Source: Chitinophagaceae bacterium UBA4407 (GTDB taxonomy: Bacteria > Bacteroidota > Bacteroidia > Chitinophagales > Chitinophagaceae). From it: a DNA stretch of 64,000 bases. Under the pieces are notes generated by a model. It saw nothing but the letters and a program-made list of their open reading frames with translations. It was not told the origin of the DNA and did not search any database. This document shows positions 17,551-24,609 of this stretch, piece by piece; the stretch's first letter is position 1, and every line of letters begins with the position of its first letter. A program made the position numbers and the translations under genes. The stretch spans positions 1 to 64,000 of the forward strand of contig DGQT01000067.1 of the NCBI GenBank assembly GCA_002390845.1, given 5' to 3'.

Positions 17551-17630
17551 ATAATAGCTCAATAGGATATCCAACCGTACAAGAGCGCGACGCAAGAAAA
17601 GTTCAATAGATATATAAAAGCCGGGTACAA
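17551..17630 (-). repeat. R arm enclosing the 403-aa orphan gene
   Basis: ATAGCTCAATAGGATATCC, core GTACAAGAGCGCGACGCAA at 17577-17595 (two core differences), then AAAAGTTCAATAGATATATA and outer GCCGGGTACAAAAAA. It lies 38 bp before the hutU start. Confidence 0.82.
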
Positions 17631-17667
17631 AAAATAATCATCCAAATCATAAAAATCTTTTCAAATC

Positions 17668-19437
17668 ATGGTTCAGACAAACAAACATTACGATGCCGTA
17701 AAATACGCTACGCCCACCGGCACCACACTCAACTGTAAAGGCTGGATTCAGGAAGCTGCACTACGCATGTTACTCAATAATTTAAATCCTGAAGTAGCCG
17801 AACGGCCCGATGATCTGATAGTTTATGGTGGCCGTGGCAAAGCAGCAAGAAATTTTCAGGCGCTGGATAATATCATTGCGTCTTTAAAAATATTGGAGAA
17901 CGATGAAACGCTTTTGGTACAAAGCGGCAAGCCCGTGGGCATTCTAAAAACACATAAAGATGCGCCGCGTGTTTTGATCAGTAACTCGCAGTTGGTTCCC
18001 AAATGGGCCACATGGGAACACTTTGACGAACTGGAAAAAAAAGGCCTGATGATGTACGGTCAAATGACTGCGGGAAGCTGGATCTACATTGGCTCGCAGG
18101 GCATTGTTCAGGGCACGTATGAAACCTATAGTGCTATTGCAGATAAACATTTTGGCGGCTCACTAAAAGGTACACTTAATGTTACTGCTGGTCTTGGTGG
18201 AATGGGTGGTGCACAACCATTGGCAATCACCATGAATGAAGGTGTAGCCCTTGTTGCGGAAGTTGAAGAATGGCGTATTGATAAACGCATCGAAACAAAA
18301 TACCTCGACGAAAAATATACCAGCGTTGATGAAGCCATCAACGCGGCCATGCATTACCGAAGGGAAGGTGAGGCAAAAAGTATTGGTGTGTTGTGCAATG
18401 CGGTGCACCTGCTTGACAGACTGATACAAAGAGATATCATCCCAGATACATTGACCGATCAAACCTCTGCACATGATCCATTGATCGGTTATGTGCCGCA
18501 TACTTTAAGCAATGAACAGGCAAATATTTTACGCGAAACAAACCCTGCCGCATATATTGAACGCAGTTATGAAAGCATGCACCTGCATTTACAACTCATG
18601 CTGCAGCTGATGCACAAAGGAGCTATCACTTTTGATTATGGCAACAACATTCGTGCAAGAGCACAGGAGTACGAACAGGGAGTTATAAGTAATAAGTTGA
18701 AAGTTGTAAGTGAGCCCAAAAATGAGAGCCACCCAACTTATAACTTACCACTTACCACTTCTAACTTTAAACCCGGTCACTGCTTCGATTTCCCCGGCTT
18801 TGTTCCGGCGTATATCCGTCCGCTTTTTTGCGAAGGCAAGGGGCCGTTTCGCTGGGCTGCATTAAGCGGCGATGCAAATGATATTGCCGTTACTGATGAA
18901 GTAATTGCGAACCTCTTCCCCGAAAATAAATCGTTGCATCGCTGGTTAAAACTGGCCAAAGAAAAAATTGCATTCCAGGGTTTGCCTGCACGCATCTGCT
19001 GGCTGGGCCAGGGCGAACGCGAAAAGGCCGGACTCGCATTTAACGAACTGGTGCGCACCGGCAAAGTAAAAGCGCCTATTGTTATCGGCCGCGATCACCT
19101 TGATACCGGAAGCGTGGCCAGCCCCAACCGTGAAACAGAATCAATGCTTGATGGCAGCGATGCCGTTGCCGACTGGCCAATTCTGAATGCACTCGTAAAC
19201 ACTGCTGGCGGCGCCAGTTGGGTAAGCCTGCACCATGGCGGCGGCGTGGGCATGGGTTACAGTATTCATGCAGGTATGGTGATTGTTGCCGATGGAACCG
19301 ATGATGCCGAACAGCGCTTAAAACGTGTGTTAAGAAACGATCCCGGTATGGGTGTTATACGCCATGCAGATGCGGGTTATGATGTGGCTATAGAAACAGC
19401 GAAGGAGCATGGTTTGGATTTGGAAAGTAAATTGTAA
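17668..19437 (+). CDS. hutU: urocanate hydratase (urocanase) with extra insertion
   Basis: Converts urocanate to imidazolone propionate using tightly bound NAD+, the second step of histidine breakdown. Family blocks: LIVYGGRGKAARNFQA, then MYGQMTAGSWIYIGSQGIVQ, GGMGGAQPLA, YGNNIRARAQEYEQG, FDFPGFVPAYIRPLFCEGKG and SLHHGGGVGMGYSIHAG. It is 589 aa, about 30 longer than the usual 550-560. The excess lies at about residues 339-368, between the strictly conserved YGNNIRARA and FDFPGFVPAYIRP blocks, and its DNA (18680-18770) is an inverted repeat. The reading frame is intact, so the enzyme is probably still active. Confidence 0.94.
   Translation: MVQTNKHYDAVKYATPTGTTLNCKGWIQEAALRMLLNNLNPEVAERPDDLIVYGGRGKAARNFQALDNIIASLKILENDETLLVQSGKPVGILKTHKDAPRVLISNSQLVPKWATWEHFDELEKKGLMMYGQMTAGSWIYIGSQGIVQGTYETYSAIADKHFGGSLKGTLNVTAGLGGMGGAQPLAITMNEGVALVAEVEEWRIDKRIETKYLDEKYTSVDEAINAAMHYRREGEAKSIGVLCNAVHLLDRLIQRDIIPDTLTDQTSAHDPLIGYVPHTLSNEQANILRETNPAAYIERSYESMHLHLQLMLQLMHKGAITFDYGNNIRARAQEYEQGVISNKLKVVSEPKNESHPTYNLPLTTSNFKPGHCFDFPGFVPAYIRPLFCEGKGPFRWAALSGDANDIAVTDEVIANLFPENKSLHRWLKLAKEKIAFQGLPARICWLGQGEREKAGLAFNELVRTGKVKAPIVIGRDHLDTGSVASPNRETESMLDGSDAVADWPILNALVNTAGGASWVSLHHGGGVGMGYSIHAGMVIVADGTDDAEQRLKRVLRNDPGMGVIRHADAGYDVAIETAKEHGLDLESKL
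18680..18770. repeat. palindromic repeat inserted in frame inside hutU
   Basis: Left stem 18681-18712 begins AGTTATAAGTAATAAGTTG; right stem 18734-18768 ends CCACTTACCACTTCTAACTTT. About 24 of 31 positions pair. The insert has a length divisible by three in effect, as the urocanase frame continues on both sides. The low-complexity AAGTTATAAGT theme is foreign to the gene. Confidence 0.82.
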
Positions 19438-19444
19438 TATTATT

Positions 19445-19500
19445 GACCAGACGGCATTATTACTATTAAGCTTCTCTTGCGTCGCACACTTGTACTTTGG
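19445..19500 (+). repeat. L arm enclosing the DinB gene
   Basis: GACCAGACGGCATTATTACT, then ATTAAGCTTCTC and core TTGCGTCGCACACTTGTAC at 19477-19495. It begins 8 nt after the hutU stop codon. The next arm to the right is the variant R arm at 20270-20345. Between 19520 and 19644 there is a 14-bp inverted repeat (TTTTAAACCTCTCG / CGAGGGGTTTAAAA). Confidence 0.83.
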
Positions 19501-19644
19501 GTAATATTACTGGGCATAGCGCAGCAGCGTTCCTAAATTTTAAACCTCTCGAATTCGAGGGGTTTAAAATTCAAATGCCACGGATGCGTTTACCTACGCA
19601 CTGTAAACATGTTCTATACTCAACGGCCTTTTACAATATTTTCA

Positions 19645-20184
19645 TTAAGAGTGTTTTATTTCCTCCATCAACGCTGCAACCTGTGCTTCATGCCTGTTTA
19701 AATGCAAACGTAAAAATTCAAGCCGCTGCTGAAAATCCATCGGGCCGGAAATAGGATGTGGGTGTGCAAGTATGCGTAATTCATTTTCTTTTAAATCATT
19801 GCCAAAAGTTTCCAGCACTTGCTGTAAGCTGCTTAATGATGCATACCAAAAAGAGAGCGGTCCTCCAACCCTTGGTGCAGCTACAGCCGGAACAATCTCT
19901 TTGTCTTTCCAGGTAAGCTCAATGATCTTTTCTACAGGCATTTCTTTGTGAACAGAATCATAGGTGCGTTCCATTTTACCTTCACGTATGGTATACAGTG
20001 TTTTCCACATACCAATAATGGCACCCTGTTCTGCCCAAAAGAGATGCTCTGTTATTTCTGTTGCACACCATATTTCTGCTGTAGGTTTCCATTTCGCTTT
20101 TTCTTCAGAAAAAAATGATAGCTGCTGCAAAAAATTATTACGTGCAGTTGATACTTCAGCAATTAAATTTTCAACTTTATTCAT
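19645..20184 (-). CDS. DinB-family protein
   Basis: A 179-aa four-helix-bundle protein of the DinB/DUF664 type: AEVSTARNNFLQQLSFFSEE, KWKPTAEIWCATEITEHLFW (first metal-ligand His), and the C-terminal LEFLRLHLNRHEAQVAAL (two late His). The three His at these places are the usual divalent-metal triad. Members include bacillithiol or mycothiol transferases and many of unknown function, so the reaction is undetermined. Monocistronic, enclosed by an L arm and a variant R arm. Confidence 0.85.
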   Translation of the reverse strand: MNKVENLIAEVSTARNNFLQQLSFFSEEKAKWKPTAEIWCATEITEHLFWAEQGAIIGMWKTLYTIREGKMERTYDSVHKEMPVEKIIELTWKDKEIVPAVAAPRVGGPLSFWYASLSSLQQVLETFGNDLKENELRILAHPHPISGPMDFQQRLEFLRLHLNRHEAQVAALMEEIKHS

Positions 20185-20269
20185 GGCAGCGTTTTTTGGC
20201 TTGAGGAAAGATAAAAATAAAATGAATTTCAGGTTGCATAAAATTCGTTAACAACCCTGCAATAAAACC

Positions 20270-20345
20270 CAAAGATGCCATTGGTACTTAAGATGAAGTG
20301 CTTGCGACGCAAGGAACGATGCTATGAAAACTATTGCTGGTATTG
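20270..20345 (-). repeat. variant R arm (type R2)
   Basis: CCAAAGATGCCATTGGTACT, then GATGAAGTGCTTGCGACGCA with AGGAACGATGCTATGAAAA and CTATTGCTGGTATT. It shares the ACGCAA core end but not the GTACAAGTG half. A second, very similar copy is at 28878-28956. The remaining gap to 20567 shows no gene. Confidence 0.7.
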
Positions 20346-20567
20346 AATTTTTTAATCAAAAATGCATACAAGGTTTAGATTATCGTCCGTGGTTCAAAGT
20401 GAACTTAGAACGAAAGATAGAAAGCAATCTGTGAATGGCGTTGCAGCCAATTTTATATTCCGTGGTCTTTGTATGTGGCACAATTAGAAAAAGAAATTTC
20501 ATCCAGTAAAATAAAATGAAAAACCTATTTTTATTTCCGAAAATTATTCAGCATAAAAAACAACATT

Positions 20568-20945
20568 ATGACAACCAAAACAACCAACACTATTTACTGG
20601 ATATCTACTATTATTTTCGGAGGCTTGATGATATTTTCTGCAGTCGGCGGCATTCAACCAACAGAAGACGCTATTAAACTGATGCATGATGGGCTTGGTT
20701 ATCCTGTATATTTTATACAGTTTATCAGCATTGCAAAACTTATTGGTTCAATTGTAATTTTAATACCTGGTTTAAAGAGTATAAAAGAATGGGCTTATGC
20801 AGGCCTGTTTTTCGATCTTGCAGGTGCTGTTTATTCAGGCATAGCATCTTCGGGCAAGTTCGACCCAATGATGCTCAGTATGCTGGCGTGGATTATTCCG
20901 GGCATAATATCTTATTATTACTGGCACAAGAAAACGATGCGTTAA
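20568..20945 (+). CDS. DoxX-family membrane protein
   Basis: A 125-aa protein with four predicted membrane helices (about 8-28, 47-68, 75-95 and 100-118). The family features G-G-L-M-I-F-S-A near the start, LGYPVYFIQFISIAKLIGSI in the second helix and KEWAYAGLFFDLAGAVYSGI in the third are present. DoxX-like proteins are small inner-membrane proteins; a few are subunits of quinone-linked redox enzymes, most are untested. Transcribed alone. Confidence 0.88.
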   Translation: MTTKTTNTIYWISTIIFGGLMIFSAVGGIQPTEDAIKLMHDGLGYPVYFIQFISIAKLIGSIVILIPGLKSIKEWAYAGLFFDLAGAVYSGIASSGKFDPMMLSMLAWIIPGIISYYYWHKKTMR

Positions 20946-20967
20946 GGAGCTTGCTTAAAGAGTGAGT

Positions 20968-21075
20968 TTTCGCTTCAATCTACGCTGCGATAACAGATTA
21001 ATAGAATTACCGAACGTATAAGTGTGCGACGCAACATAAGCCTCATTCCTGTTCTTTAGTCCGGCTCAAAAAAAA
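20968..21075 (-). repeat. R arm abutting the DMT transporter stop codon
   Basis: Inner motif TTTTCGCTTCAATCTACGCT, then core GTATAAGTGTGCGACGCAA at 21016-21034, CATAAGCCTCATTCC and outer CCGGCTCAAAAAAAATT. The arm ends at the base before the transporter stop codon (21076). It has no adjacent L arm; the nearest free one is at 13490. Confidence 0.86.
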
Positions 21076-21966
21076 TTATTCATAAGGTACAATGCTGGTA
21101 CGGTTCTGTTGTACAATGCGTTTCATTTGCAGCAATACGGCAACAAGTATTAATGCGAAGCCGATATAGAAATAACTGCTTAAATATTTGTTCTCCTGGA
21201 ACACCGCAAACGCAAGTATAATGCCGTACACAGGCTCTAAGGTAAGCGTAAGATTTACAGTAAATGCGCTTACTTTATTTAGCGCACCAATGTATAAAAT
21301 GAATGTTAGTACGGTGCAAAAACATGCCAGTATCAGCAACCATAACCAGTCTAAATTTTGCGGGTATTGAATATCTGAATGAAGCAAATAATTGTACAGG
21401 GGCATTAATATAGTTAAACCCAGAAAGCCGCCTGTTAACTGGTATAATGTAATAACCTGTGGTGTATAGCCGGCAACAATTTTTTTGTTGAGTACCGAAA
21501 CAATTACTGTGGCCAGCGCAGATAATAAACCAATATAAATGCCGATTGAGAACTGGAGATTAGAGAAGTAAATGATTACAATACCTGCCAAAGCAAATGT
21601 ACCGAGCAGCAATTCTGAGGTATTGATTTTTCTTCTGAAAAACAGGGGTTCTATAATAGCGGAAAGCAATCCTGTTGTTGCAAGGCAGGTTAACGCAATA
21701 GATACATTTGCATATTTAATGCTGCCATAAAAAAGAAGCCAGTGCATGGCGAGTATTGTGCCTATGGAAGCGATCTTTAAAAAATCGCGAATGCTTACTT
21801 TTTGGATTTTACCGCTAAAGAAAAAGTAGATCCATAGCGCAATTGCTGTGATAAACATACGCCACCAAACCAGCCATCCTTCATTTAATGTAATAAGCCT
21901 GCCCAGCACACCTGTAAAGCCCCAGAGAAATACGGCTATATGTAAACGTATGAGTGCTGATTTCAT
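21076..21966 (-). CDS. DMT-superfamily (EamA) transporter
   Basis: A 296-aa inner-membrane protein with ten hydrophobic segments forming two EamA repeats (about 8-135 and 148-285). Repeat landmarks are FLWGFTGVLGRLI, WWRMFITAIALWIYFF and, in repeat 2, LTLTLEPVYGIILAFAVFQE. The family exports amino acids, nucleosides or drugs; substrate unknown. I start at ATG 21966 (MKSALIRLH); a TTG at 21975 would add three residues. The mannosyltransferase-like gene is upstream-distal on the same strand, separated by a hairpin. Confidence 0.9.
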   Translation of the reverse strand: MKSALIRLHIAVFLWGFTGVLGRLITLNEGWLVWWRMFITAIALWIYFFFSGKIQKVSIRDFLKIASIGTILAMHWLLFYGSIKYANVSIALTCLATTGLLSAIIEPLFFRRKINTSELLLGTFALAGIVIIYFSNLQFSIGIYIGLLSALATVIVSVLNKKIVAGYTPQVITLYQLTGGFLGLTILMPLYNYLLHSDIQYPQNLDWLWLLILACFCTVLTFILYIGALNKVSAFTVNLTLTLEPVYGIILAFAVFQENKYLSSYFYIGFALILVAVLLQMKRIVQQNRTSIVPYE

Positions 21967-21997
21967 GCGCTGCAAAGAAAGTATAAATAAAAATGAA

Positions 21998-22019
21998 AAC
22001 CACTGCGAACAGTGGTTTA
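21998..22019 (-). terminator. hairpin terminator after the GT2 gene
   Basis: On the minus strand AAACCACTG, TTCG loop, CAGTGGTTT, then TTCATTTTTATTT. The 9-bp stem with a TTCG-like tetraloop is strong. It lies 30 nt past the stop codon of the mannosyltransferase-like gene. Confidence 0.75.
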
Positions 22020-22047
22020 TAAAATATTAATAAGAAAGAATAATTTG

Positions 22048-22842
22048 TTATTTGCTTTGAGCTGCGGTATCGTTGGTGTAGGCAGCATCATGTTTAATAA
22101 CAGTTGCATCAACCTGCCTGCGGTAATTTTTAAACATACTGTACCACTGTATTTTTAAAACGCCCAGAACGCCTTCTTTAAGAATGCCTTTACTCATTTT
22201 GCTTACGCCAATTTTCCTGTCAACAAAAACAATAGGCACTTCTTTAATTTTAAAACCCAGTTTCCATGAGGCAAATTTCATTTCAATCTGGAAGGCGTAG
22301 CCAACGAATTTTATACCATCAAGATTAATATGCTCCAATACGTTTCTTTTGTAGCACACGAAACCTGCAGTGGGATCTTTTACAGGCATCCATGTAATAA
22401 GCCTTGTGTAAATAGCCCCGCCTTTTGAATAAATGTGACGGTCTAATGGCCAGTTCTCAATTTTTCCGCCAGGTACATAGCGGCTGCCAATTGAAACATC
22501 AGCGCCCTGGTATTTACAGGCTTCATATAATCTTTCAAGATCATTGGGATTGTGAGAAAAGTCTGCATCCATTTCAAAGATATAATCATATCTTTTTTCT
22601 ATGGCCCATCTGAATCCATGAATGTAAGCAGTACCCAAGCCCTGCTTGCCTTTTCGTTCTTCTAAAAATAGCTGACCGGGGTATTTGGCAAATAAATCTT
22701 TTACAACAGCGGCGGTACCATCAGGAGAACTGTCGTCAATAACAAGCACATGGTAACCCTGGTGCAGTGCAAATACGGCATCTAAAATACCTGCAACATT
22801 CTCTTTTTCGTTGTAAGTAGGTATAATTACTAATTTTTCCAA
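22048..22842 (-). CDS. polyprenol-phosphate mannosyltransferase-like GT2
   Basis: A 264-aa glycosyltransferase of family 2: nucleotide site VIIPTYNEKENV (about 5-16) with VIDDSSPDGTAAVV, the DxD region FEMDADFSHNP (about 91-101), and GSRYVPGGKIENWP (about 117) with DPTAGFVCYKR. The order and length match bacterial and archaeal dolichyl/polyprenol-phosphate mannose synthases without the membrane tail. It would load a sugar on undecaprenyl phosphate at the cytoplasmic face for cell-surface glycans or lipoprotein glycosylation. The start is TTG; it reads directly into the usual MEKLVIIPTYNE. Confidence 0.9.
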   Translation of the reverse strand: MEKLVIIPTYNEKENVAGILDAVFALHQGYHVLVIDDSSPDGTAAVVKDLFAKYPGQLFLEERKGKQGLGTAYIHGFRWAIEKRYDYIFEMDADFSHNPNDLERLYEACKYQGADVSIGSRYVPGGKIENWPLDRHIYSKGGAIYTRLITWMPVKDPTAGFVCYKRNVLEHINLDGIKFVGYAFQIEMKFASWKLGFKIKEVPIVFVDRKIGVSKMSKGILKEGVLGVLKIQWYSMFKNYRRQVDATVIKHDAAYTNDTAAQSK

Positions 22843-22932
22843 TGGGGATCGTTTGCTCCTGAATGCCGAAAATACAATTTTATGAGCTAAGCCAAACCAA
22901 CAAGGTTTTTAACGGTAAAATAATTGGTTCAA

Positions 22933-23703
22933 TTACGCTTTTTTTAACAAGGTACGGTTGAGTATTTCGGTAAGTTTTTGCTTGGTGTTTATGGCAAAAT
23001 CGCCACGCATCATCCAGTCGTAATATTGCGGCTCCAGTTTTAGCACTTCTGTTACCGGTTTGCCTTTATGTTTACCAAAATTGAATATTTCAACACCATT
23101 TACTTTAATAAACCGGCGGGCAAAGTCAACAATGTCATCTTCGCCGGTAAACTTACTGATGCTTTCTACAGTAGTGCCGAGATCTGGATAGCGTTCTACC
23201 TGTGCCAGCAATACCTCCCATGTAGCGGTTGCATCGGCTTCGGCACTGTGCGCATCTTCAAGACTTTTATTGCAATAAAATTTATATGCAGCCGAAAGGG
23301 TGCGCTGCTCCATTTGATGAAATACTTTTTGCGCGTCTATCATTTTCCGTCCTTCGATTGAGAACTCCATTCCTGAACGCGAAAATTCTTCAATCAGCAG
23401 TGGAACATCAAAACGATTGCTGTTGTAGCCGCCCATATCGCAGTTATCCATAAACTGTTTTAATTCATTGGCTACCTGTTTAAAAGTGGGTGCATCTTTT
23501 ACCATTTCATCGGTAATACCATGAACTTCTGAAGCGCCGGCAGGTATTGGCATTTGAGGGTTAATCAATTTACGTTTCACCAGTTTGGTGCCATCCGGCA
23601 TAATTTTTACAATGGCAATTTCCACAATCCTGTCGGTGCTAATGCTGATGCCGGTAGTTTCAAGATCAATAAACGCAATAGGGCGCTGAAGCTGAAGTTT
23701 CAT
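22933..23703 (-). CDS. DnaQ-like 3'-5' exonuclease
   Basis: A 256-aa protein with a DEDDh exonuclease domain (about 6-175): ExoI IAFIDLETTGISISTD (Asp and Glu), ExoII GYNSNRFDVPLL (Asp) and ExoIII HSAEADATATWEVL (His and Asp). A C-terminal region about 205-256 (FNFGKHKGKPVTEVLKLEPQ, YYDWMMRGDF) is the small DUF3820-like module often attached to exonucleases. It degrades DNA or RNA ends, like the DNA polymerase III epsilon chain but free-standing. I choose ATG 23703; 23 upstream codons are open but do not look like family sequence. Confidence 0.9.
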   Translation of the reverse strand: MKLQLQRPIAFIDLETTGISISTDRIVEIAIVKIMPDGTKLVKRKLINPQMPIPAGASEVHGITDEMVKDAPTFKQVANELKQFMDNCDMGGYNSNRFDVPLLIEEFSRSGMEFSIEGRKMIDAQKVFHQMEQRTLSAAYKFYCNKSLEDAHSAEADATATWEVLLAQVERYPDLGTTVESISKFTGEDDIVDFARRFIKVNGVEIFNFGKHKGKPVTEVLKLEPQYYDWMMRGDFAINTKQKLTEILNRTLLKKA

Positions 23704-23837
23704 TAAAAGAATTTTTGCTGATAGCTGCTTTATTATAAGGCTACGGTTATTACACAATTTAGAAAGGGCCAAAGATAATGGTTAGGTGCGGCTTTATTTC
23801 ATTAAGGTGTTTATGTTTATCAACAGATTTTAAATAC

Positions 23838-24046
23838 TTTTTTATGAGCCGGATTGAAGAATATGAATTGAGCTTTTGTTGCGTCGCACACTTGTACGTT
23901 CAGATGATATTTGAGCGAATTAGCGCATCAACGAATTGGTGAATTTCAAATTTGGTAATACGCAAATCAGCCAATCAGTGAATTGAACGTACAAGTGTGC
24001 GACGCAAGGATGTTCAATTGAAATACTTTAGCAGGGTTCAAAAATA
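23838..24046. repeat. complete long palindrome element
   Basis: L core 23879-23897 and R core 23989-24007, both the TTGCGTCGCACACTTGTAC form and followed by CGTTCA / TGAACG. Outer ends TTTATGAGCCGGATTGAAG and TTTAGCAGGGTTCAAAAAT. The loop contains its own AT-rich partial inverted repeat (CAAATTTGGTAATACG region). It fills most of the gap 23704-24070. Confidence 0.9.
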
Positions 24047-24070
24047 TATCATTGGTTAGGGCACTATTTA

Positions 24071-24514
24071 CTATTCTTTGTCTTTAATTTCTGGCCAGTT
24101 CTTATTTGCTTTTTCGATTAATTTAGTAGTGTCTTTCAGCCACAATGCTTTTACATCTTTGTTATAATTGAAATACAATTTGTTGTTTACAATGGCCCAC
24201 GCATCAGGCTCTGTGGCAGCTTTGTGCCCCTCTGATGTACCATATGCACAATAACCGCCAAACTGTGGTGCAAACTTTTCTGGTGCAGCTTTAAAACTTT
24301 CCTGGTTTTCTTTGTTTGAAAAATACCATGCGGCACTGTTCCAGGTATAAGAGAATTCACTGCTGCCTTTTACAGCTTTACTTTCTTTAAAATATGCTAC
24401 TGCATCGTAACCGTTAATGGCCATACCGTTGGTTACATACACTGATGATTTTTGGGCTGATACACCCGCTGAAATAATTAAAACGGTACTTAAAACAAAT
24501 AAGATCTTTTTCAT
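24071..24514 (-). CDS. exported YHS-domain protein
   Basis: A 147-aa protein with a signal peptide (1-20, ending GVSAQ) and one YHS domain: INGYDAVAYFKESKAVKGSS (about 33-52), then FSNKENQESFKAAPEKFAPQ and FGGYCAYGTSEGHKA. The GYC-A-Y-G motif is typical. YHS domains occur in metal-handling proteins and are thought to bind metal; the role of this exported form is unknown. Monocistronic. Confidence 0.9.
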   Translation of the reverse strand: MKKILFVLSTVLIISAGVSAQKSSVYVTNGMAINGYDAVAYFKESKAVKGSSEFSYTWNSAAWYFSNKENQESFKAAPEKFAPQFGGYCAYGTSEGHKAATEPDAWAIVNNKLYFNYNKDVKALWLKDTTKLIEKANKNWPEIKDKE

Positions 24515-24609
24515 AATAATTTTGTTATGGTAAAGGTGTAAGTACGAAATGCAATCAGCTTCCTTACCAATAAAAAAATTCTTATTCAGGTTTACAAAAA
24601 AAATAGTTT

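Noticed and set aside
19540..19575. Small inverted repeat TTTTAAACCTCTCG / CGAGGGGTTTAAAA downstream of hutU as a terminator
   Set aside because: The stem is plausible, but no T-run follows on either strand and the L arm lies between it and hutU.
13490..21075. A single 7.6-kb composite transposon from the L arm at 13490 to the R arm at 20968
   Set aside because: The bracket order allows it, but the two arms share no private inner sequence that I can see, unlike the pair at 34001/35453, and it would contain core metabolic genes. It is kept only as a part of the bracket-order finding.
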